Assembly (NCBI GenBank): GCA_023426365.1 | Contig: JAFAAW010000044.1 | Span: 1 to 49,224, forward strand | Length of the DNA: 49,224 nt | Reading direction: 5' to 3' | Source: Pseudomonadota bacterium | GTDB lineage: Bacteria; Pseudomonadota; Alphaproteobacteria; Rhodospirillales; Magnetospirillaceae | Shown: positions 7,546 to 16,479 of the stretch, one piece after another | Layout of the letters: every line of letters starts with the position of its first letter | Numbering within the stretch: position 1 is the first letter of the stretch | Made by a program: the position numbers and the translations under genes | Notes under the pieces: model-generated | Database searches by the model: none | Told to the model about the DNA's origin: nothing | The model's input: only the letters and a program-made list of their open reading frames with translations

Positions 7546-8349
7546 TTAACCGAAGCGGCCGGTGATGTAGCCTTGGGTGAGCTGGTGGCGGGGGGCGGTG
7601 AAGATCTGTTCGGTGGGGCCGACCTCGACCAACTCGCCCAGATGGAAGAAGGCGGTCTTTTGCGACACGCGCGCCGCCTGTTGCATGGAATGGGTGACGA
7701 TCACCAGGGTATAGCGGTCGCGCAGCTCGTCCATCAGCTCCTCGACCTTGGCGGTGGCGATGGGGTCGAGCGCCGAGCACGGCTCGTCCATCAGGATCAC
7801 CTCGGGGTTCACGGCGATGGCGCGCGCGATGCACAGGCGCTGCTGCTGGCCGCCCGACAGGCCGGTGCCCATCTCGTGCAGGCGGTCCTTGACCTCGTTC
7901 CACAGGCCGGCCCGTTCGAGCGCGCTTTCCACCATGTGGTCCAGGTGGGCCTTGTCCTTGAACAGCCCATGCAGGCGCGGGCCGAAGGCGACGTTCTCGT
8001 AGATGGTCTTCGGGAACGGGTTGGGCTTTTGGAAGACGATGCCCACCCGCATGCGCAGCAGCACCGGATCGATGCCGCCGTCGCCATAGACCGGCTCGCC
8101 GTCCAAGGTGACGTCGCCGCTGACCTTCGCCCCCGCGATGGTGTCGTTCATGCGGTTCAGGCAGCGCAGGAAGGTGGACTTGCCGCAGCCCGACGGACCG
8201 ATCAGCGCGGTCACCTCGCCGGCGCGGATGTCCAGGTCCACGCCCTTAAGCGCCGGCTTGGCGCCGTAATGCACCTTGACCGCGCGCGCGGTCATCTTGG
8301 GGGCTTGCGCTGCGCCTGCTGCGGCGTCCGCCATGGTGGTGTCCTGCAT
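7546..8349 (-). CDS. pstB: Phosphate ABC transporter ATP-binding protein PstB
   Basis: A 267-residue ATPase of the high-affinity phosphate importer. Walker A is GPSGCGKST (about 53-61), the signature is LSGGQQQR (about 164-171) and Walker B is VILMDEPCSALD. The segment CLNRMND after Walker A is typical of PstB. The N terminus has about 20 extra residues (Ala-rich) before the conserved part; the ATG six codons in (MADAAAG) is an alternative start. It precedes phoU by 10 bp and follows cobN, not pstA, by 45 bp, so the membrane and binding subunits must be encoded elsewhere. Confidence 0.95.
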   Translation of the reverse strand: MQDTTMADAAAGAAQAPKMTARAVKVHYGAKPALKGVDLDIRAGEVTALIGPSGCGKSTFLRCLNRMNDTIAGAKVSGDVTLDGEPVYGDGGIDPVLLRMRVGIVFQKPNPFPKTIYENVAFGPRLHGLFKDKAHLDHMVESALERAGLWNEVKDRLHEMGTGLSGGQQQRLCIARAIAVNPEVILMDEPCSALDPIATAKVEELMDELRDRYTLVIVTHSMQQAARVSQKTAFFHLGELVEVGPTEQIFTAPRHQLTQGYITGRFG

Positions 8350-8394
8350 GGAAATGTTCCGGGCTAGCTACCCCGGCGCAACGGCCGGTTCAAG

Positions 8395-11300
8395 TTAAGT
8401 TTCTGCCAGCAGCGCATGGATGGAATTGCGCCGCGGCCGCCACAGCCCGCGCTCGATGGCCTCGCGGAAGCGCGCAATCATCTCGGCCAGGGCGGCGGGG
8501 TTGTTGTCGGCCAGGAAACGCCGGACCTCCTCGTCGGCCAGATAGGCTTCGGCCAGCAGGTCGAAATGGTGGTCCCTGACCGCGCGCGTGGTGGCGGCGA
8601 AGGCGAACAGGTAATCCACCGTGGCCGTCATCTCGAACGCGCCCTTGTAGCCGTGGCGCATGACGCCGGCGATCCATTTGGGATTGGCGGCGCGCGCGCG
8701 GACCACGCGGGCGATCTCCTCGTCCAGGGTGCGGATGCGCGGGCTTTCGGGGCGCGAATGATCGGGGTGATAGACCGCCGGATCGGCGCCCGAGACATGG
8801 CGCACGGCGGCCGTCATTCCGCCCTCGAACTGATAATAGTCGTCCGAGTCCAGCAAATCGTGCTCGCGGTTGTCCTGGTTCTGCACCACCGCCTCGACCC
8901 GCGCCAGGCGGTCGCGGAACAGCTCGTGCCCGGCCTCGCCCTCGCCGCCCGCGCCGTAGACCCAGCCGCCCCAGGCCAGATAGGCCTCGGCCAGGTCGGC
9001 GCTCGTGGTCCAGCCCTTTTCGTCGATCAGCGCCTGCAGGCCGGCGCCATAGGCGCCCGGCTTGGAGCCGAACACGCGGGCCGCGGCCCGATCGGCGCCC
9101 AGGCGGTGGCTGTCGGCGCGCACGCGGGCGGCCAGCGGGTTGACGTCGTCGGGTTCGTCCAGCGCGGCCACGGCGCGCACCGCCGAGTCGAACAGGTTGA
9201 TCAGATCGGGAAAAGCGTCGCGGAAAAAGCCCGACACCCGCAAGGTGACGTCCACGCGCGGCCGGTCCAGCACGCCGGCCGGCAGGATTTCGAAGCCGGT
9301 GACCCGGCGCGAGCCGGCGTCCCAGGTGGGCCGCACCCCCATCAGCGCCAGGCCTTGGGCGATGTCGTCGCCGCCGGTGCGCATGTTGCTGGTGCCCCAC
9401 GCGGTCAGCGCCATGGCGCGCGGCCAGTCGCCGTGGTCCTGAAGGTGGCGTTCCAGCAGCAATTGCGCCGATTTCCACCCCAGATGCCAGGCCGCCGGGG
9501 TGGGCACGGTGCGGGTATCGACGGAAAAAAAGTTGCGGCCGGTGGGCAGCACGTCGGGCCGCCCGCGGGTGGGCGCGCCCGACGGTCCCGGCGGCACGAA
9601 GCGGCCGTCCAGGCCGCGCATCAGCCCGGCAATCTCGGCGCCGCCGCAGCCATCCACCGCCGGGGCCAGCCGGGCGGCGACATGGTCCAGCACGGCGGCC
9701 GTGCGCGACCATTGGGGCGGGCACGGCCGCCCGGCCACCAGATCGCGGGCCAGCCCCTCCAGCCGCTCGACGGTGTCGCCATGGGTGCGCCAGGCGTCGG
9801 TACCGGACAGCACCTCGGGGCGCGGTCCCGCCCACGCCTCGCCCAGGGTGCAATCCAGCGGGTCGAAGCCCAATGCCAGATCGTCGGCCAGCGCGCGCAG
9901 CAGCGAGCCTTCGCCCGCGCCCTGCCCGCGCGGCACGCGGGCCAGCGCCACCAGCAGATCGGTGCGCTGGTCGCCGCCCGGCGAGCGGCCGAAAATGTGC
10001 AGACCGTCGCGGATCTGCAGTTCCTTCAGCTCGCACAGATGGTTGTCCAGCTTGGCCAGCGCGGTGTCGGCGTCGTCGCCCGGCTCGATGCCCAGGTCGC
10101 GGTCCAGCCCGGCGGCCGAGGCGGTGGTCAGGATGTCCTTGCGCAGGACGGCAAGGCGGCGCGGATCGACGCCGGCCGCCTCGTAATATTCGTCCACCAG
10201 CCGCTCCAGCTCGCGCAGGGGGCCATAACTTTCGGCGCGCGTCAGCGGCGGCGTCAGATGGTCGATGATGACGGCGGCGGTGCGCCGCTTGGCCTGGGTG
10301 CCCTCGCCCGGATCGTTGACGATGAAGGGATAGAGGTTGGGCAGCGGCCCCAGCACCGCCTGGGGGAAACAGGCGTCCGACAGCGCCAGCGACTTGCCCG
10401 GCAGCCATTCCAGATTGCCGTGCTTGCCCATGTGGATCACCGCATCGGCGCGGAACTGGTCGCGCAGCCAGGCGTAAAAGGCGAAATAGCTGTGCGGCGG
10501 CACCAAATCAGGGTCGTGATAGCTGGCGTTGGGGTCGATGTTGTAGCCGCGCGCCGGCTGGATGCCCACCGCCACCGCCCCCAGCCGCAGCACGGGCAGC
10601 AGGAATTCGCCGCAGGAGAGCGCGCCCGGCTTGAAGAAGGGATCGGCCTCGGGCGCGCCCCAGCGGTCGCGCACGGCGTCACGCACCGCCTCGGGCAGCG
10701 CGTTGAAGAACAGGAAATAGTCGGGCAGCGCCAGGGTTTCGCGCACCTCGCGCGCCGCCAATTGCCGCCAGTCGTTGGTGGGGCCGGCCTGCAACGCCTC
10801 GACCAGCGCGTTGCCGTCGGCGGGCAGGTCGCGCACGCCGTAGCCGGCGGCGGCCATGGCCCGCAGCACCTCGACGGTGCCGGCGGGGGTGTCCAGGCCG
10901 ACGCCGTTGCCCAGGCGGCCGTCGCGGTTGGGATAATTGGCCAGCACGATGCCGACGCGGCGCTCGCCCGCCCGCTTGCGGCGCAGGCGCGCCCAGGCGG
11001 ACGCCAGTTCGCAGACGTAACGAACCCGCTCCTCCACGGGGGCGTGGCGGGCGATGTCGCATTGGGTGGCGTCGTCGCGGCGGGCCGCCTTGAATGACAG
11101 CGCGCCGGCCAGCACGCGGCCGTCCACTTCGGGCAGCGCCACGTTCATGGCGATGTCCTTGGGACCCAGGCCGTGGGTGCCCTCGCGCCATGCCGCTTCG
11201 CCGCCGGCGGCCAGCACCACCTGCAGCACCGGGCAGTCGCTGGGGCCGAACGGCGTATCCTCGGGCCGGGTGGGCGAGGCGACGGCGAAGCCGGTGGCGT

Positions 11301-12066
11301 TGATGACCACGTCCACGCCCATCTCGGCCAGCACCGCCTCGACGATGCCGGCGCTGGCCGCGTCCTTCAGCGATTGCACGAACAGGCCGTGCGCGTTCAG
11401 CCCGCGCGCCCTGAGCGCTTCCAGCAGCGCGTCCACCGGCGCGGTGTCGCCCGACAGCACCAGGGCGCGATAGAACACCACCGCCGCCGACGGCCGCGCC
11501 GGGTCCCACGCCGCCCGCCAGCCGTCGGCGGGATAAAGGCCGGCGGGCGGCACCGGCCGGGGTTCCAGCCAGGGCGTGTCGCGGCCGATCAGGCTGGCGG
11601 CGAAATTCAGGAAATGGGCGGCGTTGTCGGGGCCGCCGAACACCAGATAGCGCCACAGCCGTTCCGCCGCGTCGGGCGCCAGCGTGCCGTCGCGCATCAG
11701 CTCGGCGTCGGGCTTGTCGTCGCCGGGCAGGCAGGCCAGAAGAATGTTACGCTGGCGGCACAAGGCCGCGATCTGCTCGATCCCGTAGGGCCAGTACGAC
11801 CGCCCGCCCAGCAGGCGCACCACCACCAGCCGGGCGCCGCCGATCACCTGCTCGCAATAGAGGTCCACCGACATGTGGTGGGCCAGCCGGGACAGATTGG
11901 CCAGCCTCAGCGCGAACGGCGCCCCCGCCCGCCCATGGGCCGCCGCCAGCGCCGACAATTCGGTGTCGGCGGCCGACAGCACCACCACGTCGCCGGGGCT
12001 TTGGCCCAGGTCGATGGCCTCGGACCCGTCGGAGATGGTGCCGGGCTGGGCGGCAAGCAGGTGCAT
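8395..12066 (-). CDS. cobN: Aerobic cobaltochelatase large subunit CobN
   Basis: A 1223-residue protein of the CobN/magnesium-chelatase-H family. With CobS and CobT it inserts cobalt into hydrogenobyrinic acid a,c-diamide in the aerobic cobalamin pathway. Family blocks seen include HMGKHGNLEWLPGK (about 540), the region PTGRNFFSVDTRTVPTPAAW (about 860) and the C-terminal MRHGYKGAFEMTATVDYLF. Length is close to that expected for CobN and shorter than most BchH/ChlH. It lies 98 bp after cobW on the same strand. cobS and cobT are not in the window. The ATG at 12066 has only a weak ribosome site. Confidence 0.93.
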   Translation of the reverse strand: MHLLAAQPGTISDGSEAIDLGQSPGDVVVLSAADTELSALAAAHGRAGAPFALRLANLSRLAHHMSVDLYCEQVIGGARLVVVRLLGGRSYWPYGIEQIAALCRQRNILLACLPGDDKPDAELMRDGTLAPDAAERLWRYLVFGGPDNAAHFLNFAASLIGRDTPWLEPRPVPPAGLYPADGWRAAWDPARPSAAVVFYRALVLSGDTAPVDALLEALRARGLNAHGLFVQSLKDAASAGIVEAVLAEMGVDVVINATGFAVASPTRPEDTPFGPSDCPVLQVVLAAGGEAAWREGTHGLGPKDIAMNVALPEVDGRVLAGALSFKAARRDDATQCDIARHAPVEERVRYVCELASAWARLRRKRAGERRVGIVLANYPNRDGRLGNGVGLDTPAGTVEVLRAMAAAGYGVRDLPADGNALVEALQAGPTNDWRQLAAREVRETLALPDYFLFFNALPEAVRDAVRDRWGAPEADPFFKPGALSCGEFLLPVLRLGAVAVGIQPARGYNIDPNASYHDPDLVPPHSYFAFYAWLRDQFRADAVIHMGKHGNLEWLPGKSLALSDACFPQAVLGPLPNLYPFIVNDPGEGTQAKRRTAAVIIDHLTPPLTRAESYGPLRELERLVDEYYEAAGVDPRRLAVLRKDILTTASAAGLDRDLGIEPGDDADTALAKLDNHLCELKELQIRDGLHIFGRSPGGDQRTDLLVALARVPRGQGAGEGSLLRALADDLALGFDPLDCTLGEAWAGPRPEVLSGTDAWRTHGDTVERLEGLARDLVAGRPCPPQWSRTAAVLDHVAARLAPAVDGCGGAEIAGLMRGLDGRFVPPGPSGAPTRGRPDVLPTGRNFFSVDTRTVPTPAAWHLGWKSAQLLLERHLQDHGDWPRAMALTAWGTSNMRTGGDDIAQGLALMGVRPTWDAGSRRVTGFEILPAGVLDRPRVDVTLRVSGFFRDAFPDLINLFDSAVRAVAALDEPDDVNPLAARVRADSHRLGADRAAARVFGSKPGAYGAGLQALIDEKGWTTSADLAEAYLAWGGWVYGAGGEGEAGHELFRDRLARVEAVVQNQDNREHDLLDSDDYYQFEGGMTAAVRHVSGADPAVYHPDHSRPESPRIRTLDEEIARVVRARAANPKWIAGVMRHGYKGAFEMTATVDYLFAFAATTRAVRDHHFDLLAEAYLADEEVRRFLADNNPAALAEMIARFREAIERGLWRPRRNSIHALLAET

Positions 12067-12164
12067 GGTTCAGCGTTTCCGCACTTGGGACATGACACTG
12101 ATGGATATATGGGAACGGCCGGACGGGGGATCAGCTAGCCGCCCCCCATCCCGGCCACCCCGGT

Positions 12165-13172
12165 TCAGCCGGCGATCATCGCCTCGATGGCGGCGCGGTC
12201 CAGGCCCTTCTGGCCGATGACGACCAGGCGGCTCAGCTTTTCCTCGCCGGCCCTCCACGGGCGGTCGAACCAGCGTTCGATGCGCGCGCCCACCGCCTGG
12301 ACCACCTGGCGGGCGGCCTTGCCCTCCACCGCCAGGAACCCCTTGAGGCGCAGGATGTCGTGCGCCTCGATGGCGGCGCTCAGGCGCTGGGCCAGGGCGT
12401 CGGGGTCGGCGACGGTGCCCAGCGACAGCGCGAAGCTCTCGAAATCGTCGTGGTCATGGCCGTCCTCGGCGTCGTGGTGGCTGGGGCGCGCCGCCAGATC
12501 GTCCTCGGCCGCCGCCGACAGCCCCAGCAGCACCACCGGGTCCACCGCGCTTTGCGCCGTGCGCACCACTTTCACGCCGGGGCGCAGGGTGGCGGCCACC
12601 TCGGCCGCCACGCGCTCCAGGGCGGCGGCGTCCACCAGATCGGTCTTGTTCAGCAGCACCATGTCGGCGCAGTTCAACTGGTCCTCGAACACTTCCTCGA
12701 GCGGGTTGTCGTGGTCGGGCTGGGCCATCATCTCTGGGGTGTCGGCAAAGCGCCCGGCGGCGACGGCGCCGGCATCCACCACCGCCACCACGCCGTCCAC
12801 GGTGACGCGCGAGCGGATTTCCGGCCAGTGGAACGCCTTGACCAGCGGCTTGGGCAGCGCCAGGCCCGAGGTCTCGATCAGGATGTGCTCGGGCGGGTTG
12901 GGGCGGTCCAGCAGCGCCTGCATGGTGGGCAGGAACTCGTCGGCGACGGTGCAGCACAGGCAGCCGTTGGCCAGTTCGACGATGTCTTCCTCGGCGCAGC
13001 CGGCCACGCCGCACGATGCCAGCAATTCGCCGTCCACGCCGACATCGCCGAACTCGTTGACGATCAGGGCGATGCGGCGGCCCTGGTTGTTTTCCAGCAG
13101 GTGGCGGACCAAGGTGGTCTTGCCGGCGCCCAGAAAGCCGGTGATGACGGTGGCGGGTACTTTGCGGATCAT
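12165..13172 (-). CDS. cobW: CobW-type GTPase / metallochaperone for cobalamin synthesis
   Basis: A 335-residue G3E-family GTPase. It shows Walker A GFLGAGKTTL (about 10-19), the metal-binding CxCC motif NGCLCCTV (about 70-77), LNKTDLVD for guanine recognition, a His/Asp-rich metal-binding loop (HHDAEDGHDHDD, about 225-240) and the CobW C-terminal domain ending with WFDRPWRAGEEK and RLVVIGQ. CobW is thought to supply cobalt to the CobNST chelatase. The start is the ATG at 13172 (MIRKVPATVITGF); the open frame extends further but only as a shadow of cobU. ATG overlaps the cobU stop as ATGA, so translation is probably coupled. Confidence 0.93.
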   Translation of the reverse strand: MIRKVPATVITGFLGAGKTTLVRHLLENNQGRRIALIVNEFGDVGVDGELLASCGVAGCAEEDIVELANGCLCCTVADEFLPTMQALLDRPNPPEHILIETSGLALPKPLVKAFHWPEIRSRVTVDGVVAVVDAGAVAAGRFADTPEMMAQPDHDNPLEEVFEDQLNCADMVLLNKTDLVDAAALERVAAEVAATLRPGVKVVRTAQSAVDPVVLLGLSAAAEDDLAARPSHHDAEDGHDHDDFESFALSLGTVADPDALAQRLSAAIEAHDILRLKGFLAVEGKAARQVVQAVGARIERWFDRPWRAGEEKLSRLVVIGQKGLDRAAIEAMIAG

Positions 13173-13690
13173 GGGGTGCCTTTCAGGAACAGCGGCAGGC
13201 CGGCGGCGACGAACACCACGCGGGAACAGGTCTGGGCCACGCGCTGGTTGACGCGGCCCTGGTGATCGCGGAACGCGCGGGCCAGCCGGTTGTCCGGCAC
13301 CAACCCCAGTCCCACTTCGTTGGAAACCAGCACGACCGGGCCGCGCGGAGCGGCCAGCACCTCGCACAGGCGGCCGGTCTCGGCCTCCACGTCGCGCTCG
13401 GCATGCATCAGGTTGCTGATCCACAGCGTCAGGCAATCCACCAGCACCGGGCGCTCGGGGTCGAGCACGCGGTCCAGCGCCCCGGCCAGGTCCAGCGGCT
13501 CCTCCAGGGTCTGCCAGTGCGGGCCGCGGCGGTCGCGGTGCAGGCGGATGCGGTCGGCCATCTCGTCGTCGAAGGCCTGGCCGGTGGCAAGGTAGAGCGC
13601 CCGGCCGTGGGCCAGCAGGCCCTCGGCATAGGTGCTCTTGCCCGACCGGGCGCCGCCAAGGACAAGGGTGGTGGGGGTGATGATGGACAT
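13169..13690 (-). CDS. cobU: Adenosylcobinamide kinase / guanylyltransferase
   Basis: A 173-residue bifunctional enzyme (CobU, called CobP in aerobic producers) that phosphorylates adenosylcobinamide and then attaches GMP during nucleotide-loop assembly. The P-loop GGARSGKS is at residues 12-19; the conserved VLVDCLTLWISNLM and SNEVGLGLVPDN blocks follow. It leads the cobU-cobW-cobN set. Only 27 bp separate its start from the preceding gene, so there is no room for a cobalamin riboswitch directly upstream. Confidence 0.93.
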   Translation of the reverse strand: MSIITPTTLVLGGARSGKSTYAEGLLAHGRALYLATGQAFDDEMADRIRLHRDRRGPHWQTLEEPLDLAGALDRVLDPERPVLVDCLTLWISNLMHAERDVEAETGRLCEVLAAPRGPVVLVSNEVGLGLVPDNRLARAFRDHQGRVNQRVAQTCSRVVFVAAGLPLFLKGTP

Positions 13691-13717
13691 GGGCCGTCTG
13701 TTACCACAATCCGCGGG

Positions 13718-14152
13718 CTAGAACCATCGGCGGACCTTGCGGCAATAGGCGGCGAAGGCGTCGCCGAAGTGCTTGGCCAGCGCCTCTTCCTCGTGGCGGA
13801 TGAACAGATGGCCCATGAAGAACACCCAGGCTGACAGCACCGCGAACGGCGCCGAACTGCCCAGCGACGTCGCCAGCCCGAACAGGATCAGGCCCAAGCC
13901 CAGATAGATGGGGTTGCGGCTGATCCGAAACGGACCCGAAACGACAAGGGTGCTGGCCTGCCCATGGGGGTGCAGCGTGGTGCCGTGCCGGCGCATGGTC
14001 CACGCCGCCCACAGCACCAGGATCAGGCCCAGGGCGGCGGGCGCCGCGCCATAGGCGTTGTGGCCCGCCATGCGGGCCAGCGGCGCCCAGCGGTCCAGCG
14101 CCAGCATGGCCGCCGCCGCCCCGGCGGTGATGGCCGGCGGATAGGGCTTCAC
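13718..14152 (-). CDS. Isoprenylcysteine-methyltransferase-like membrane protein
   Basis: A 144-residue polytopic membrane protein with about four hydrophobic segments. The block SGPFRISRNPIYLG (about 70-83) and the C-terminal HEEEALAKHFGDAFAAYCRKVRRW are typical of the ICMT/phospholipid-methyltransferase (PEMT) superfamily, which uses S-adenosylmethionine. In bacteria the substrate of such small proteins is usually unknown. The start is the GTG at 14152, which overlaps the alcohol dehydrogenase stop as GTGA; this gives the usual length, and coupling with the dehydrogenase looks likely. The reading frame is open well upstream, but that part is a shadow of the dehydrogenase. Confidence 0.85.
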   Translation of the reverse strand: MKPYPPAITAGAAAAMLALDRWAPLARMAGHNAYGAAPAALGLILVLWAAWTMRRHGTTLHPHGQASTLVVSGPFRISRNPIYLGLGLILFGLATSLGSSAPFAVLSAWVFFMGHLFIRHEEEALAKHFGDAFAAYCRKVRRWF

Positions 14153-15306
14153 GCCGCTTCCAGGATGCGACGGACCGCATCGGCGTCGATGTCGCCGCGC
14201 TCGCCCAGCGGCAGGCCGCCGCGTTCGTCCAGCCGCCGCGCGATGCGGGCGGGGATGTCGCCGGGCAGCCCGTAGCCGCCCAGGCCGGTGGGCACGCCGA
14301 CCGATTGAAAGAACGCGCGGGTGCGGGCGATGGCCTCGTCGATGCGGGCATCCTCGCCGCCCTCGGCCAGACCCCAGACGCGGGCGGCGTACTGCAGCAG
14401 CTTGGCGCGCTTTTCCTCTCGCTTGACCGCCACCACGCCCGGCCACACGGCGGCCAGCGTGCGGGCATGGTCGATGCCGGTGATGGCGGTCAGTTCGTGG
14501 CCGATCATGTGGGTGGCCCAATCCTGCGGCACGCCCTGGCCGATCAGGCCGTTCAGCGCCATGGTGGCGCACCACATCAGATTGGCGCGCGCCTGATAAT
14601 CGGGCGGCGTCGCCATGGCCGCCGCGCCGATCTCGACCAGGGTGGACAGCACCGATTCCGCCAGCCGGTCCTGCAGCGGCGCCTGGGCGGGATAGGTCAG
14701 GTACTGTTCCAGCACGTGGATGAAGGCGTCCACGATGCCGTTGCCGACCTGGCGGGCCGGCAGGGAATAGGTGGTTTCGGGGTCCAGCACCGAAAAGCGC
14801 GGCATCACCGACGGATGGCCCCAGCCCAGCTTCTCGCCGGTGGCCTCGCGGCTGATGACGGAAAACAGGTTCATTTCGGACCCGGTCGCGGGCAGCGTCA
14901 GCACCACGCCCAGCGGCATGGCGTTGGTGGGCTGGGCCTTGCGGCACACGATGTCCCACGGGTCGCCGGCGAAATCGATGGCCGCCGCCACCAGCTTGCA
15001 GCCGTCCACCACCGAGCCGCCGCCCACCGCCAGCACGAAATCAAGCCGCTCGGCGCGGGCCAGCTCCACCGCCTTCATCAGCGTCTCGAAACGCGGATTG
15101 GGTTCGATGCCGGCGAATTCGCGAAACTCCAGCCCGGCCTTGGTCAGCGCCTCGACCACCTGGGCGTGGACGCCGTTGGCCTTGATGGAACCGCCGCCAT
15201 AGGCGAACAGCACCCGGCTGCCCTTGGGGATCTCGCGGCCCAGTCCCTTGATCTGGCCCTTGCCGAAGATCACCTTGACCGGATTGTGAAAGACGAAATT
15301 CTCCAT
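14149..15306 (-). CDS. Iron-containing alcohol dehydrogenase (YqhD-like aldehyde reductase)
   Basis: A 385-residue group III alcohol dehydrogenase. The N-terminal MENFVFHNPVKVIFGKG, the cofactor-binding GGGSVVDGCK (about 93-102), and the metal ligands in GNGIVDAFIHVLEQYL (Asp, His) and MIGHELTAITGIDH (two His) are present. YqhD-type enzymes reduce short-chain and toxic aldehydes with NADPH; the actual substrate is not shown. I choose the ATG at 15306 because GGAG lies 9 bp before it and homologues begin there; an ATG five codons upstream (15321) lacks a ribosome site. It overlaps the methyltransferase-like gene by 4 bp. Confidence 0.9.
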   Translation of the reverse strand: MENFVFHNPVKVIFGKGQIKGLGREIPKGSRVLFAYGGGSIKANGVHAQVVEALTKAGLEFREFAGIEPNPRFETLMKAVELARAERLDFVLAVGGGSVVDGCKLVAAAIDFAGDPWDIVCRKAQPTNAMPLGVVLTLPATGSEMNLFSVISREATGEKLGWGHPSVMPRFSVLDPETTYSLPARQVGNGIVDAFIHVLEQYLTYPAQAPLQDRLAESVLSTLVEIGAAAMATPPDYQARANLMWCATMALNGLIGQGVPQDWATHMIGHELTAITGIDHARTLAAVWPGVVAVKREEKRAKLLQYAARVWGLAEGGEDARIDEAIARTRAFFQSVGVPTGLGGYGLPGDIPARIARRLDERGGLPLGERGDIDADAVRRILEAA

Positions 15307-15374
15307 AAGGGGCGGCTCCATAGGTCAAAAGCGCGGGTCGCACCAATGTGGTGGCGCGGGCCGAAAGCGCAAGG

Positions 15375-16433
15375 TCACGCCTTGATGCCGGCGCCGCGCG
15401 CCTTGGGCGCGGCGGGGTCCAGCGGCCAGCGCGGGCGCGGCGCGAAATCCAGGGTGTCGGTCAGGCCCAGGCGGAAGCGTTCCACCCCGGCCCAGGCGAT
15501 CATGGCGGCGTTGTCGGTGCACAGCTTCAGCGGCGGCGCCAGGAAGGTCAGGCCGCCTTGCCCCGCCACCCGCTCGAGCATGGCGCGCAGCGCGCTGTTG
15601 GCGGCGACGCCGCCGGCCACCACCAGATGCCGGCCCTCGGGCCAGGCGCGGGTGAATTGGGCGATGGCGCGGCGGGTGCGGTCGCCGATGGATTCCGCCA
15701 CCGCCGCCTGGAACGCGGCGCACACATCGGCCACGTCCCGGTCGGACAGGGGGTGCGGCAGCGACTCGACCAGCAGGCGCACGGCGTTCTTGAGGCCGGA
15801 AAAGCTGAAATCGCAGCCCGGCTTGCCCTTCATGGGGCGCGGCAGGGCAAAGCGGGCGGGGTCGCCGCGCTCGGCCGCCTTCTGCACCTGCGGCCCGCCG
15901 GGATAGCCCAGGCCCACCATCTTGGCCACCTTGTCGAAGGCTTCGCCGGCGGCGTCGTCGATGGTGGTGCCCAGGCGCCTGTATTGGCCGACGCCGAGGA
16001 CCGCCAGCAACTGGCAATGCCCGCCCGAGGCCAGCAGCAGCAGATAGGGGAAGGGGATGTCGTGGGTCAGGCGCGCGGTCAGCGCGTGGCCCTCCAGGTG
16101 GTTGACCGCCAGGAACGGCTTGTTTGCCGCCAGCGCGATGGCCTTGGCGGTCATCACGCCGACCATGACGCCGCCGATCAGGCCGGGGCCGCCGGTGGCC
16201 GCCACCGCGTCCAACTGGTCGAAGCCGATGCCGGCCCGCGCCATGGCTTCGGCCACCAGCCGGTCCACGTGTTCGAGATGGGCGCGCGCGGCGATTTCCG
16301 GCACGATGCCGCCGAACGGGCGGTGTTCCTCCAATTGCGACAGCACCACGTCCGCCAGGATGGTACGGTCGTCGCGCACAACCGCAGCGGCAGTCTCGTC
16401 GCACGAGGTTTCGACACCAAGGATCAGCACCAC
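15375..16433 (-). CDS. tsaD: tRNA threonylcarbamoyladenosine transferase subunit TsaD
   Basis: A 352-residue ASKHA-fold protein. It transfers the threonylcarbamoyl group to A37 of ANN-decoding tRNAs with TsaB and TsaE. It shows the N-terminal GVETSCDETAAAVV, the metal-binding HxxxH in VNHLEGHA (about 114-118), ASGGH, and the C-terminal TDNAAMIAWAG with its metal Asp. The start is a GTG at 16433 with AAGGA 5 bp upstream. It diverges from hemC across only 46 bp, so the two promoters must share that gap. Confidence 0.95.
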   Translation of the reverse strand: MVLILGVETSCDETAAAVVRDDRTILADVVLSQLEEHRPFGGIVPEIAARAHLEHVDRLVAEAMARAGIGFDQLDAVAATGGPGLIGGVMVGVMTAKAIALAANKPFLAVNHLEGHALTARLTHDIPFPYLLLLASGGHCQLLAVLGVGQYRRLGTTIDDAAGEAFDKVAKMVGLGYPGGPQVQKAAERGDPARFALPRPMKGKPGCDFSFSGLKNAVRLLVESLPHPLSDRDVADVCAAFQAAVAESIGDRTRRAIAQFTRAWPEGRHLVVAGGVAANSALRAMLERVAGQGGLTFLAPPLKLCTDNAAMIAWAGVERFRLGLTDTLDFAPRPRWPLDPAAPKARGAGIKA

Positions 16434-16479
16434 GAAAATCCTTTCCAGAACCGTCGGCTTTTCCTACAACACCAAGGCC

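Noticed and set aside
8416..11097. 893-codon plus-strand frame opposite cobN
   Set aside because: Low-complexity His/Gln/Gly/Ala product and complete overlap with a clear CobN; a GC-driven shadow.
11907..12098. Short minus-strand ORF beginning MSCPKCGNAEPCTC, like a zinc-ribbon peptide
   Set aside because: It overlaps the cobN start out of frame; beyond the first 14 codons it is a plain frame-shifted reading of CobN, so the cysteines are probably chance.
13691..13717. Cobalamin riboswitch upstream of cobU
   Set aside because: Only 27 bp separate cobU from the preceding gene, far too short for the element, and no B12-box-like sequence was seen.
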